From positions 25,725,449 to 25,789,448 of the forward strand of contig NC_135553.1 in the NCBI RefSeq assembly GCF_964340395.1: DNA of 64,000 bases, given 5' to 3'. The DNA comes from Glandiceps talaboti (taxonomy: Eukaryota; Hemichordata; Enteropneusta; Spengelidae). The first letter of the stretch is position 1, and each line of letters opens with the position of its first letter. The translations under genes and the position numbers were made by a program. The notes under the pieces are model-generated. The model was not told the DNA's origin and ran no database searches. It saw nothing but the letters and a program-made list of their open reading frames with translations. Below, piece by piece: positions 13,213 through 26,814 of this stretch.

Positions 13213-16108
13213 GTAGGGGATTGATGTACTCTTCATTTAGGGGATGGATGTACTTTATATTTAGGGAAGTTTTATTTAGAGGGTGGAATTGTACTTTTTA
13301 TTTAGGGGATAGATGGTACTTTATATGTAGGGAGAAAAATATTTTATTTAGGGGATGTACTTTTTATTTAGAGGATGGATGTACATGTACTTTTTATTAG
13401 GGGATGGATGTACTTTATCTTTAGGGGAGAGAAATAATTTATTTAGGGGATGGATGTACTTTTTTATTAAGGGGATGGATGTACTTTATATTAAGGGGAG
13501 AGAAATATTTTATGTAGGGGATGGATGTACTTTATTTTAAGGAGAGAGAAATATTTTATTTAGGGGATGCATGCACTTTATATTTAGGGGAGAGAAATAT
13601 TTTATTTAGGGGATGGATGTACTTTATATTTAGGGGATGGATGTACTTTATCTTTAGGGGAGAGAAGTATTTTATTTAGGGGATGGATATACTTTATCTT
13701 TAGGGGAGAGAAATATTTTATTTAGGGGATGGATGTACTTTATATTTAGGGGAGAGAAATATTTTATTTAGGGGATGGATGTACTTTTTATTTAGGGGAT
13801 GGATGTACTTTATATTAAGGGGAGAGAAATATTTTATTTAGGGGATGGATGTACTTTTTATTTAGGGGATGGATGTACTTTATCTTTAGGGGAGAGAAAT
13901 ATTTTATTTAGGGGATGGATGTACTTTATCTTTAGGGGAGAGAAATATTTTATTTAGGGGATGGATGTACTTTATCTTTAGGGGAGAGAAATATTTTATT
14001 TAGGGGATGGATGTACTTTATCTTTAGGGGAGAGAAATATTTTATTTAGGGGATGGATGTACTTTATCTTTAGGGGAGAGAAATATTTTATTTAGGGGAT
14101 GGATGTACTTTTTATTTAGGGGATGGATGTACTTTATATTAAGGGGAGAGAAATATTTTATTTAGGGGATGGATGTACTTTTTATTTAGGGGAGAGAAAT
14201 ATTTTATTTAGGGGATGGATGTACTTTATCTTTAGGGGATGGATGTACTTTATATTAAGGGGAGAGAGATATTTTATTTAGGGGATGGATGTACTTTATA
14301 TTTAGGGGATGGATGTACTTTATCTTTAGGGGAGAGAAATATTTTATTTAGGGGATGGATGTACTTTATCTTTAGGGGAGAGAAATATTTTATTTAGGGG
14401 ATGGATATACTTTATCTTTAGGAGAGAGAAATATTTTATTTAGGGGATGGATGTACTTTATCTTTAGGGGAGAGAAATATTTTATTTAGGGGATGGATAT
14501 ACTTTATCTTTAGGAGAGAGAAATATTTTATTTAGGGGATGGATGTACTTTATATTTAGGGGAGAGAAATATTTTATTTAGGGGATGGATGTACTTTATC
14601 TTTAGGGGAGAGAAATATTTTATTTAGGGGATGGATGTACTTTATCTTTAGGGGAGAGAAATATTTTATTTAGGGGATGGATGTACTTTATCTTTAGGGG
14701 AGAGAAATATTTTATTTAGGGGATGGATGTACTTTTTATTTAGGGGATGGATGTACTTTATATTAAGGGGAGAGAAATATTTTATTTAGGGGATGGATGT
14801 ACTTTTTATTTAGGGGATGGATGTACTTTATCTTTAGGGGAGAGAAATATTTTATTTAGGGGATGGGTGTACTTTTTATTTAGGGGATGGATGTACTTTA
14901 TCTTTAGGGGAGAGAAATATTTTATTTAGGGGATGGATGTACTTTTTATTTAGGGGATGGATGTACTTTTTATTAAGGGGAGAGAAATATTTTGTTAAGG
15001 GGATGGATGTACTTTTTATTTAGGGAATGGATGTACTTTATCTTTAGGGGATGGATGTACTTTATCTTTAGGGGATGGATGTACTTTATCTTTAGGGGAT
15101 GGATGTACTTTATATTAAAGGGAGAGAAATATTTTATTTAGGGGATGGATGTACTTTTTATTTAGGGGATGGATGTACTTTATATTTAGGGGGAGAGAAA
15201 TATTTTATTTAGGGGATGGATGTACTTTATATTAAGGAGAGAAATAAAATTTTAGGGGATGGATGTACTTTATATTAAGGGGAGAGAAATATTTTGTTAA
15301 GGGGATGGATTTACTTTTTATTTAGGGAATGGATGTACTTTATAATAAAGGGAGAGAAATATTTTATTTAGGGGATGGATGTACTTTTTATTTAGGGAAT
15401 GGATGTACTTTATAATAAAGGGAGAGAAATATTTTATTTAGGGGATGGATTTACTTTATATTAAGGAGAGAGAAATATTTTATTTAGGGGATGGATGCAC
15501 TTTATATTAAGGAGAGAGAAATATTTTATTTAGGGGATGGATGCACTTTATATTAAGGGGCGAGAAATATTTTATTTAGGGGATGGATGTACTTTACATT
15601 TAGGGGATAGAAATATTTTATTTAGGGGATGGATGTACTTAACATTTAGGGGAGAGAAATATTTTATTTAGGGGATGGGTGTACTTTTTATTTAGGGGAA
15701 TGATGCACTTTATATTATGGGGAGAGAAATATTTTATTTAGGGGATGGACGTACTTTGTGTTTTGGGGATGGATGTACTTTTTATTTAGGGGATGGGTGT
15801 ACTTTTTATTTAGGGGAGAGAAATATTTTATTTAGGGGATGGATGTACTTTATATTTAGGGGATGTACTTTATATTTAGGGGGTGAGAAATATTTTATTT
15901 AGGGGGTGGATGTACTTTATATTTAGGGGGCGAGAAATATTTTATTTAGGGGATGGATGTACTTTATATTTAGGGGGCAAGAAATATTTTATTTAGGGGA
16001 TGGATGTACTTTATATTAAGGAGTGAGAAATTATTTATTTAGGGGATGGATGTACTTTTTATTAAGGGGAGAGTATTATATTTTATTTAGGGGATGGATG
16101 TACTTTAT
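13213..16108. repeat. 46-bp dimeric satellite (22 + 24 bp subunits)
   Basis: Two related half-units alternate: one is 'tttagggga' followed by 'gagaaatatttta' (22 bp) and the other 'tttagggga' followed by 'tggatgtactttatc' (24 bp). The dimer period is 46 bp, for example 13,931 to 13,977. Some dimers have lost or doubled one half, and the edges (13,213-13,330 and 15,600-16,108) are more diverged. Short open frames rich in Gly-Asp-Gly-Cys-Thr appear because of the repeat and are not convincing as protein. Confidence 0.95.
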
Positions 16109-16483
16109 GGATGCAATTACGATATATGCCTACGCTTTTCCAGAGTTTTTAAAATATTTTTTATCTCTCTGGTTTTTAGTGCGGGGCCAAGTTTGGCTTA
16201 GCAATGCCTTAGTAACCCCTGTTGTTATAGAAATGGTAATGTAACCACTTTTGTATGGATTATTGTATTGTACTTGCATGTAGAGTATTTTGTAAAAGTC
16301 TGATATTAAAACAATATGGTTGCAGCTTGTCAGTGATGTCTGTTTGTGTTTGAAGCTCATGGGTGTAAGTAAACGCAATAGATTACTTTGGTGAGATCAC
16401 TCTTGACAGGTTTAGAAAGACACAAACTAAAACTATTATAATAATTGTATATATTGTGACATGACATATCAATGTCCATAGCT

Positions 16484-17165
16484 TAAGTTGATCTAGTCAA
16501 TCTATGAATAGACATTGATATGATTACACACACAATACAGTGTATGGATAAATCACATACAACTTTTGATTCAGTGTGGACTCCATGTGTATGTGGTAGA
16601 GACTCGGTGTTGACACTGTTGTCATTAGTACAACATGGCTTGTGATGTTGCCCCAGGCTGTAAAAACTGATCACTCCCTTAACTTGATCTAGTCAATCTA
16701 TGAATGGACATTGATATGACTACACACACAACACAATGCATGTATCAATCAAATACAACTTTTGATTCAGTGTGGACTCCATGTGTATGTGGTAAAGACT
16801 CGGTGTTGACACTCGTCATTAGTACAACATGGCTTGTGATGTTACCCCAGGCTGTAAAAACTGATCACTCCCTTCACTTGATCTCGTCAATCTATGAATG
16901 GACATTGATATGACTACACACACAACACAATGTATGTATCAATCAAATACAACTTTTGATTCAGTGTGGACTCCATGTGTATGTGGTAAAGACTCTGTTG
17001 ACACTGTCGTCATTAGTACAACATGGCTAGTGATGTTACTCCAGGCTGTAAAAACTGATCACTCCCTTTACTTGATCTAGTCAATCTATGAATGGACATT
17101 AATATGACTACACACACAACACAATGTATGAATCAATCAAATACAACTCCAAGTGTGTATGGTAA
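16484..17165. repeat. 194-bp tandem repeat, about 3.5 copies
   Basis: 'atct(a/c)gtcaatctatgaat' recurs at 16,491, 16,687, 16,881 and 17,075 (spacing 196, 194, 194). Each full copy ends in 'ccaggctgtaaaaactgatc' followed by 'actccctt', which resembles the end of the DNA transposon closing at 22,366. The fourth copy is cut off near 17,165 after 'aatacaact'. Confidence 0.85.
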
Positions 17166-18573
17166 AGACTTTTTTCTATTTATTTCACCAGAAATTGTAC
17201 AAAGGGTAGGTACATAACAGAAAAAAAGAGGAGCAGGAAAAGCAAATATGTCAATAAGCTACAAGTTCTGACAAAATTACGTCCAGCTAATAATTACACT
17301 AAAACTAAAAGAAAATGAAAAAAAGAAGAGCAAAATATTCCTGGTGAGGACCATGGATATAGTCCACTGAGTTGATGCTATCATCATTACAATGTGGTTT
17401 CATCACTAAGACAACACTGTCATGTATAATGTACATACATGTATATGTAATAAACTACAACAAAAATGTTTTTTTGTTTGTGTCCACCTTAATCTTGTCA
17501 AATGTATGGGTGCTACACTTGTAATATAGTCACTGTACACTCAAATTTTCATTTTTGTCTGAATTTGCATATTTTGGAATATATAATTAGTTTGTTTGTA
17601 AACCGCCTCCTTGATTTTCCAATCTCAGGGTGATGTCAAACACAGAATTTAATTTGCACAGCCTAACATCTTTTCAGTCCCCAAAGAGCACCAGCTAGAG
17701 GAGACTATTATACTGGGTGCCATGTGTGTGTCCCATCAATGCGTTCACCCTCATAACTCTGGTATGCACCAATTGATTCCAACCAAACTTGACACAAAGG
17801 TATTATACTATGTGAGTCACGTGCACATCACTTTGTTTTGCAACTGATAAATTATGGCTGAATGGTGACTATATTTGTAAAAGTTCATAATATGCATTAT
17901 AACCTTGGAGATGTTATGTAGGAACACTTTTCAAATGCCTATGCCCATATTATCTAATAGTGAATCTTCTATTAAAATATTTTAAAAACATAAGTTAAAA
18001 TGCTGTTGGATATGGAGAACAGAAGAACTCCTGGCCCAGACTCGGTGATTAGGACTTGATCCCACCACTTCCACCACATTGACAGTTTTAAAGGCAAATG
18101 GTTGTTTCCCACTACTATGGAAATGTTTGTGATGACAGTGCATTAATCAATACTCATGTTTGGATCTAATTGACTGAGCTGAGGGAAGGCTAAAACTGCC
18201 AAAGACTAAATGGGCACATTCTCTACATTGTCAGGACCGAGTCAACATTATCTCTACTCCAGAACATTATCCTTAAATATTAAATATAATATCTTATCTA
18301 CCACACAGCGTGTATACAGTATTAACATCCAGTTGAAATCAATCAATATGGCTGCCATATTGAAGATCATTGAATCCTTTAGTACGCTTTTTTGCTCTAT
18401 GTACAGTTTCCCATTTATAGACAATATCATTTTAATGTCGTATCGATACCAGAGCAACGCCGTTAAATTTCTCTGTATATCTGCCTGTGCATATCACTGT
18501 TTCTGTCTACCTAACCTCCCGTCTCATCATTTGTAAAAAATTACAGACCTTGTGAATCCCATTTAAACCGGGA
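17166..18573. other. No gene seen; decayed repeat sequence
   Basis: A-rich DNA (17,170-17,340) and a stretch near 17,690-17,880 that loosely resembles 9,420-9,560 ('ccaacc/aaacttgacacaaagg', 'ggtgccatgtgtgtgtccc'), suggesting an old dispersed repeat. Overlapping ORFs on both strands at 18,210-18,536 have no splice support or recognisable family, so I do not call a gene. Confidence 0.45.
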
Positions 18574-18712
18574 TAAGGGACTGGTCAGCTTCTCCAGCCT
18601 GGGGGAGATTCTTAAATCGGGCCGAGAAAAAGTCACTGACCCCCTATCTGTAAAACCAAAAACAGACTGATCCACCAATCACTTAATTCTAAAACATGAT
18701 GAGCCCCCCCCC

Positions 18713-18830
<118 letters not shown>

Positions 18831-18958
18831 CGCATGACAGGGTTTTTTATCGTGACTCAGTGTGGACTACTTGACTGTCTTGCATATACTGTATAAGATC
18901 CTGGGTTAGCACTATCATAATTATAATTATTGACGACACAGGTTAAATATATTCTAAA

Positions 18959-19415
18959 AGGAGTTTAATAGCATCTTGACTGAAAAGTAGGAGAAAGCTT
19001 GAGAAGGGAATATGTGCATCTCTTATAGGGGTCTCCCCCTAGAAGTCCTGGAGGTTTTTTTTACCCTGAAAAGTCAATGTTGAGGCTATTCAGACCCTTT
19101 CAGACAACTAATTTCCAAGCTTTACAAGACAGCACCAACATGTAAATAGCAACTATACATAGGGTTGAAATACTTTTGAAATATACTTTGATAGCATCTT
19201 GGCAGTAAGAGGGGAAGAGCTTGAGACTGGGATATGTCCACCTCATGGGGGGGGGGGGTCCGAGGCGTCTCCCTCTAGAAGCCCTGGAGGATGTTTACTC
19301 TTGAAGCCAATATTTAGGCTATTCAGACCCTTTCAAGCAATAACTTAATCCATGCTTTACAAGACGGCACCATCAAGTATCAGAAACTATTCTTTATAAC
19401 TTACATTGGGTTGAA
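18959..19415. repeat. Diverged tandem pair, ~225 bp each
   Basis: 18,959-19,170 and 19,183-19,415 share the same ordered blocks: 'atagcatcttg', 'gagcttgag', 'tctccc(c/t)ctagaag', 'aggctattcagaccctttca' and 'gctttacaagac(a/g)gcacca'. The second copy carries a run of 11 G. Confidence 0.75.
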
Positions 19416-19789
19416 ATATGTTCCTAAAAAGTTAAATGGCATCATCATACATGTAGTAAAGGTGAGCACATCTAATGATAGTATCATTGGTAGGGGAGAT
19501 TTGGAGTTTAAGGCAATTTTAGACTATCTTGGTAAACGTTTCAAATCAAAATGGCCCATAATATTGGGGCATTAATATTGCATGTATAGTAAAGTCACCG
19601 GTATGTTAGAGAACTTTAGGTGGTCATACCTAGTGTATAATAAAAACTGGAATCTGATGAGATGTGGTGATTTGTAGTGTCAATAACATATGGTGTCCAA
19701 AATAGAAAGTGTTATTAATCCCTTCTGACAAGTCCATACTGACGAATAGAACATTTTAGATTAACTTCTTTTATAACAATTCTATTATT

Positions 19790-20632
19790 ATTAATAACTT
19801 TATTGCCACATATAAACTTAAAAAGTTTACAATGGAAGTCGGTGTGGTTTCGCAGTCAAAACATAAAATATACAAAAACTAGGATATAATACAATGACAG
19901 ACAAATAAAAAGGCCGTGACTAAAAAAATGTTCTGATTTAAGTACCTGCTAAAAATGTATATCATGCTCTGTTTAGTGTGCGTATGGCCGTGGGGTAGAA
20001 ACTTTTACTGAAACGATTTGTACGTGTCTGATTTAATTGCTCTATACCGTGACCCAGAAGGCAGTAATTCAAACATATTATGTGCAGGGTGAAATTCATC
20101 TTTGATTATTGATTTTGATTTCCTCATTGTGCGATCGATAAAGAGTCATTCAAGGGAAGGAAGGTCTGCCCCAATAATTGAAGATGCGATGTTAACAACA
20201 CTGTTTAGCTTATCATGGTCTCTACTAGTAATATTGCAATACCAGACAGTGAACGAGAATGTGAGAATACTTTCGACTACTGCACGGTAAAATTTGACCA
20301 TGATCGTTTTGCTGACATCGAAACTCTTTAGGCGACGGAGAAAGAAAAGACGCTGACGGGCTTTCTTTATCATTATGACGTTATCTATATACATGCATTC
20401 CCTGAAATAAGTGTACCAAGAAACTTAAACATTTCAACAATCTAGACCTGTTTACCGTGAACCGATAGTGGAATGTGTTCCGTACTGTGTTTTCAAAAGT
20501 CTACAATTATTTCCTTGGTCTTGTCAACATTCAATTCTAAGTTATTTTCACCACACCATCCAACCAGCAGACTTACTTGTTCTCGGTATGCACTCTCATT
20601 GTTATTCTTTATAAAGCCATTGTAGAAAAGGA
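19790..20632 (-). mobile_element. 5'-truncated, decayed LINE: reverse-transcriptase C-terminus
   Basis: Read on the minus strand, 20,580-20,500 gives GENNLELNVDKTKEIIV, the conserved W..N.L.LN..KT block of the LINE reverse-transcriptase palm/thumb. 20,394-20,146 gives KKARQRLFFLRRLKSF and FYRAVVESILTFSFTVWY, the usual C-terminal stretch of CR1/L2-like LINEs, and it continues in frame below 20,146 (HPAHNMFELLPSG). In-frame stops and a deletion near 20,400-20,460 break the frame. The 3' end is a 'tattattatt' tail near 19,790. It sits inside the DNA element at 18,577-20,780. Confidence 0.85.
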
Positions 20633-20847
20633 TTTTGGTCTTCCATCACAATCCAAAACACAATTACCCCCCCCCCCCCTCCACAATTTTCAAAACAGCA
20701 TGACCCCCTACTGCCAATTTCAAAAACAGGGTAACCCCCCCTTCAAGTCCACCCCCAGGCCGAAGAAACTGACCGGTCCCTAAGAGACACCGACCGTGAC
20801 AACCACACTACAGACAAGTAACAAGACTGAATCAGTGAATGGGTTTA

Positions 20848-22366
20848 GGGAGCGATCAGTTTTTACGGCCGGGGGTGGGCCAGTTACTTCTTGTTCATGT
20901 TGTACTTAAAAATAGTGACCCCCTGCGATTCATCCACAAAACAATCCACCCTCCCCCCGACAAATAAAAACAAACACTGACCCCCCCCTCCCCACGACAT
21001 CTGTTGACAAGAAACATTCTTCTTATTCTTGCAAAAGACACTCTAGATTCTCAAAGCACAGTACAGCACACACTGCATAGTTGTTTTAACTTGTTACATT
21101 TACAGTAATTTTAAGTGTATCTGGTAAATTGCTATCCCGAATACATTGCTTCACTTGTATAAAGCTCTTTAGACAGGAACCCTATGAGAAGTATGATTGT
21201 CTGTTCATGGATATGTAAATTATTTATGGTTTTGTAACCAAAGATTCTAGGATATCTCTTAGATTGAGTGAACTATTACCATTATAGATTAATTCAGCTA
21301 ATTATAAAGTACAATATTAGAAATGGAGTTAATATAATTTGTAAACCTAGGGGTTTCAGTAAGTTTCAAAGTAGGGAGAGAACTTGAAATAGTGTTGGGA
21401 AAAGTGCACGCTACGTGCGTGTGTGTCTGCTATACAAGCGGGCGGGGGTAAGAGCTGTTTGAAAATTAACACCTTTTGGAGGCCATTTAAAAGTACCATT
21501 CGAAGTAAAACACAACTTAGTTATATCAGAAAAGTATCACTAATTTTAAGTTTAAATCATTTCAAGTCATGCCCCCGCCTGCTATGCAGGTGTAGGGGAG
21601 GGTTTGGGAGGGGGTGTCGTCCCGAGCATGGTAAGAGCATGGTAAGAGCAAAGAACACCCTTTGGAGGCCATTTAGAGCACCATTCAGAAATACAACACA
21701 ACCTTTTTATATAGTTATATCATAAAAGTATTACTAATTTTAGGGTTTCAAAGTTTAAATCATTTCAAGTCATATTGACACAAATAACAAAAACAGATCA
21801 AGTAGAAAGTGAGAACATTTTGGGAAAACATGCACAGTGGAGGCCAGTTACCATTTAGAGATACAAATTCATTAAATTATTTGAAAGTGTGACTCTATTG
21901 GCTATGATAGTGTGCAGTTCAACATGTTCAGGTCAATGGAGGCACAGATTTTAGAGTCAATCCATCCAGTACGTAAATTTCAAGGTATTTCATTTCTTTT
22001 GTGTTACGTGTACAGCTACACATGCAAGTTTTTATACCACATGATGACACAATGCAACTAATAATGGCCTGCAACATTGAGAAGTCATTTCTAACAAAAC
22101 TTTTGCTTAAAAGGTGCAATGTTATGTCTCCATGTCATATGCTTGGGATGTATCAAGAGACAAAGAGTTTATGTTATATTTGAACGTATATTTATAGCCA
22201 TTGTTATATGGTTTATTTTATGCACATACATTTGATGTATGGAAATGTAAGTACAGCAGGGGGGTTCATAATTTTGTTCAGTCTTTGAAAATAAGGTGAC
22301 CCCCTCTTTGAGTCCCAAATTGAGGTTTCCCCCCCCCCCCGCCGGCCGTAAAAACTGATTGCTCCC
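20848..22366. mobile_element. Second non-autonomous DNA transposon with ~30-bp inverted ends
   Basis: The left end 'gggagcgatcagtttttacg' (20,848) and the reverse complement of the right end ('gggagcaatcagtttttacg', ending 22,366) match nearly perfectly, and both continue 'gccgg' into a G tract. Flanks are TTA on the left and TAA on the right, so at least a TA duplication is possible. The interior has two or three diverged ~195-bp copies (21,455-21,585, 21,648-21,780, traces near 21,840) and no transposase frame. An alternative is two solo ends of separate copies, because 'gtgaccccct' occurs in the same orientation at both ends. Confidence 0.55.
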
Positions 22367-22671
22367 TAAAGTTAATTCTGCTTCAAGTCAAATTCTTTAT
22401 TTTTATCGAGAACAAAATGAGTTTTTTAAATCGTCAAAATCGTCACACGTCATATTTTCTCATCAAAATCAAGGACTAAATCATATCAGGCAAAGGACAC
22501 TTAATGTATTATCAGTTATTAGTTTGATTTATCTTCTAATTAGTTCTAGAGATGCAAACACACGTTGATTTGACCCGTAGATAGATTTGTCGGGTTTTCT
22601 GACCTACAAGACAGCTAGCACATGAAAACAGTAGTGGAATATTCATGACTCCTAAATTGTTTATTTCCTTC

Positions 22672-23178
22672 AGATAAATATAGCCATGAATTGATGTATA
22701 TTGTTCATCTAATAAATATAGTCATGAATTGATGTATATTGTTCATCTGATAAATATAGTCATGAATTGATGTAAATTGTTCATCTAATAAATATAGTCA
22801 TGAATTGATGTATATTGTTCATCTGATAAATATAGTCATGAATTGATGTATATTGTTCATCTAATAAATATAGTCATGAATTGATATATATTGTTCATCT
22901 GATAACTATAGTCATGTATTGGTGTATATTGTTCATCTGATAACTATAGTCATGAATTGATGTATATTGTTCATCTTATAAATATAGTCATGAATTGATG
23001 TATATTGTTCATCTAATAAATATAGTCATGAATTGATGTATATTGTTCATCTAATAAATATAGTCATGAATTGATGTATATTGTTCATCTAATAAATATA
23101 GTCATGAATTTATGTAAATTGTTCATCTAATAATATAGTCATGAATTGATGTATATTGTTCATCTAATAAATATAGTC
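22672..23178. repeat. 38-bp minisatellite, about 13 copies
   Basis: Unit landmarks 'tcatgaattgatgtatattg' and 'ttcatctaataaatatag' repeat every 38 bp (22,686, 22,724 and so on). The array stops at a LINE insertion at 23,178 and resumes for part of a unit at 24,033-24,062. Confidence 0.95.
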
Positions 23179-24032
23179 TTTATTCTTTATTCTTTATTCT
23201 TTATTGGAATCCAATCAGCTTTCTACAAAGTAGTAGTTGTTTTTCATGGAGCCATAAAAATATCTTTAAAAAGTACATAAAACACAAAGTAATAAGTAAC
23301 TCGATGAATATACAAAACATAACAAAACAGAGTACAAAGTCGAGTACTGTCGCTAAAGAATTAAAACAAGTATACAATTCAAGAAACGATTACAAAACAT
23401 CGAGTATGTGTCGGGCACATGTCTGTTTAAAACCATTCAGAGATTCCAGATCTCTTATAGATCTGGGAATCCTATTCCAAATATTGGATGCCATATATTT
23501 CAAAGAACTTCAATGGCAGTCATTGTGATAGAAATCTCCTCTGGCACTAGCCCTGGTTCTGTAATTATGAACTTTATCTATTTTGGTTGAACTGTTAAGA
23601 TAATGAGGAGTTAGATTATTGTTGATCTTATACATTAAATCTTTGCTTCACTGACATCCACTTCAGGCGTGTTAACATATCAACACTGTGTGTTCTGTAG
23701 TGACATTTCAAAATAATATGCATGCCACGGTTTTGCAGCCGCAAAATATTGGTTTCACTAGCATGGGACCACACAGTATTACAATTATAATCGAAATATG
23801 GAAGAACTAGTGTATTGTAAATGGTTACTCGAATATTTAGAGGTACCATTGGCGCTATTCTCTTGAGAACACCAAGACCTCTATTAATTTTATTGACAAT
23901 ATTATCAATATGTGCCTCAAAGTTCAAATTTTTGTCTATGTGAACTCTCAAGTGATCGAGGCTATTAACTTGTTCAATTTGCTGACTGTCCAAACTGAGT
24001 TCTAAGTTGGTAGTATTTAAATGAGCTTCTTT
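23179..24032 (-). mobile_element. 5'-truncated LINE (CR1/Jockey-like RT C-terminus) inserted in the 38-bp array
   Basis: Minus-strand frame 23,993-23,628 encodes HIDNIVNKINRGLGVLKRIA, VTIYNTLVLPYFDYN and ILKCHYRTHSVDMLTRLKWM, the familiar C-terminal region after the reverse-transcriptase domain of non-LTR retrotransposons. Homology continues with broken frame toward 23,200. The 3' end is a tandem 'aataaag' tail (plus-strand 'tctttattctttatt', from 23,179). 'tagtc' flanks it at 23,174-23,178 and 24,033-24,037, a likely target-site duplication. Confidence 0.85.
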
Positions 24033-24251
24033 TAGTCATGAATGGATGTATATTTTTCATCTAATAAGTATTCATGTCTACCAAGAGCCATGATGCAATA
24101 GTGAAGCACTGAAAGAATATAATATAGATGAACAAATTTCAATTTGATGGTTCTTGGCAACCAAGTGAAAAATGATGAAAAATCATATTTTGAGGGACCT
24201 GTTCCAACACCATCCAAATTTGTATAATTGAAATTGTAAACTGATATTCTT

Positions 24252-26364
24252 CAGTACCGTAGCCTGCGGGGGGGGCAATTGTCTGTCACCCCCCTCCCCC
24301 GAGATTTTGGGGAAAAAAGCAAGAAAAAAAACTACTTTTTGTATACATAGCGATGCTATTAAAATCGTTATTTACGTGACGATTCCTAGCATGCGCGATT
24401 TAAATGGATAGTTCACTAAAGTGACCGTACACTGACTCATGGCTAATATGTATCTTATATCGCTATTGTACGCTGGCTTAACTTTGAAAAAAATGTATCC
24501 AGTTAAAAATTGTAATTTTTTGCAGCAAATTAAAAATTCTTTGTGCGGGAAAGTACAAAAGAAGTGCGCACATGCACTGTGCATTTTCCGCGAGTAACAG
24601 TCTTGAAAGTCTCTTTCATTTGAAGATAGCAAGTCGCAATTATAATGTCAGCGAGTGAAACTAAAAAAAAAGACGGAAAAAGTCGTTCAACGTGAGGTAG
24701 CCTGCTATGTTGCATGCAGTGACTCCGAAGATGCGCTCGATCTCATTTACATCTTGTTCCTTATATTAAAACATTTCATGCTGATAAAACGGCAGATCTC
24801 TTTTTGGATAATTTGGTGGCCCTGAAAAACTATTAAACTAGGTACGCAGTTTAAGATCCACTATTTGAAGATATTTCTTTCAATAATTGTGTTCGACGTT
24901 GTCTTTGGTTAAAATGTTGTTTGATATAATTATCTCATTGCACTGACACTAGCGTTATTTCGCAATTCATTTTGAAGCGACAATTTGCTATGGAAAGAAT
25001 GGTCTTGAATTTGTAAACAGAGCTGTACCTTCGACATCAAAATCCAAACTTCAATTTCCATTATAATGATAATGACAAGGAGAATTCATTGAGTTCACCT
25101 TGGGTTCCGACATAAACGAGGCCATAACAGTTTTGGGAGTTGGGTAAAGAAAATGATTATTTTGTTGTGTTACTTATTTGAGAAAGCACCATCCATTTTT
25201 TTAAATACACTTTGAATGTGACATCTTTTCGGCAACTACTTTGAAAAAGATACGACACTAGGCCAGAAAAAATGAAAAAGCTGTTCAACCTACCCATATA
25301 TTTTTTTCTGGTGATGGACAATATATCCTCATGCGGGCTTCGCATTTTTTTCCAAAATTAAGGATATTTCTTTATATTTTCTGAATAGTACACGTAATAA
25401 TATACATTTGAGTCTATTCCAAATTATATAATATCTTATACAGTGGTTTACTTGGCTCTGATGTTGCATACAAGCATGAATTGAGATTAAACATTCAATG
25501 TGCACTTAAAAGAATTGAACAAAAGTTTATGACCATTGGGCCATCAAAAATCTGAAAGTCTTGAAATATTTTGCTCTTTATTTGGGATTTGTTGGAACCA
25601 AATTAAACTTCAGGAGAAGTCATTTACCATGTGCACATCCGCATAATATCTTTCAGCTTTGCCACAACAAAATACACTTCCAGATAATATGTTGTGCATA
25701 GCATAATTGTTTCAACTCTGGTATTTATTATGTCTATGGTTTGATATTTTATGCCTCTAAATGGCCTCCTACACTGTTTTATTTTCAATTTTTTTTTCAC
25801 CTTTGGAGTTGTCTCCTTCCAATTCATCATTGTACCATATGATTTTATATCTCCACTGTAGTGTAGGTGACAGAAGGGGTGGCTTAAATAATGCTTGAGT
25901 TTCAATTGGTGGGGCTTAACATTTGTTGAGACGAGAGGGTGAGAGGAACTACACCATTTGTTTAACCGTAAATTGTGTACATTTCCTAACTGTAGCTATG
26001 CAAACAAATTGCATGAGATAGTATCAAGTTGGCTGAATAAGTTCTATCTAAACTCGACCTGAAATATTTTGCTATCATTATATATGGTTTATTTTATCCT
26101 TGTCAAGCATTGTGAAAAAATGAAATCGACCTACTTACCCAATGACATGTGATGGGATAGGTTACCCGTTGACAAGCATTTTTTATTTTTTCTGACCTTA
26201 CATATGATATTTAATTGCGTATGCTAAAATATATATTATGTAAATTGCATGCAAATTTATGTAAATTATCACTTTTCTTAATTTTAAATGCATGATTGCA
26301 TCAAGACAAAGTTCTGCCCCCCCCCCCCCCCCCCCCTTGGCAATTTGGTCAGGCTACGGCCCTG
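24252..26364. mobile_element. hAT-like non-autonomous transposon, copy A
   Basis: It begins 'cagtaccgtagcctg' followed by a G run, and ends with a C run followed by 'caggctacggccctg'. The ends are inverted repeats of about 15 bp (CAGTACCGTAGCCTG against CAGGGCCGTAGCCTG). Ends of the form CAG..CGTAGCC plus a G run are known from hAT-family elements. A 5-bp 'ttctt' abuts both ends (24,247-24,251 and 26,365-26,369) instead of the usual 8-bp hAT duplication, so the superfamily stays tentative. No transposase frame is visible. Confidence 0.6.
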
Positions 26365-26814
26365 TTCTTGGGTACGAACTAACTTACTTACCTATCATTT
26401 GTACAAGGTACTATTACAGTTGCACACGTACACACTAGCGTCGGCATTTGGTCGATCGTTACGTAAATTTGGAAACACCAAAATCGTTAGATAGATGACA
26501 ATTTTGTTTTACAGATTACAGATTACGTGTAGGTTTCGTGTTTGGAAAACATAATCGGGAAAACTTCAAAATTAACTTCACAAGTATCGCACGGAGCAGA
26601 GCGGACTAAGCTTTGCACTGCCATACTTACTGTACACTAGGTAGCTAGCTACGTGCGATCTCGAGTTTGGTAGAAATGTCATCGATGTTCCCGTTATTTT
26701 CCAATCGTGTTCTAATTCTTTGAAAGTATCTGTTATGGCTGTTTTATGATTGATTAAACTTGTATTTCCAAACCCAATGTCTCATCTCAGAAAACAGTCA
26801 ATAAAATCACAAAC

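Noticed and set aside
13355-16244. ORFs rich in LGDGCTF/GREIFY repeats
   Set aside because: They are translations of the 46-bp satellite and are broken wherever a half-unit changes.
18210-18536. Opposed ORFs of 108 and 67 codons
   Set aside because: Both strands open over AT-rich DNA, no splice support and no family recognised.
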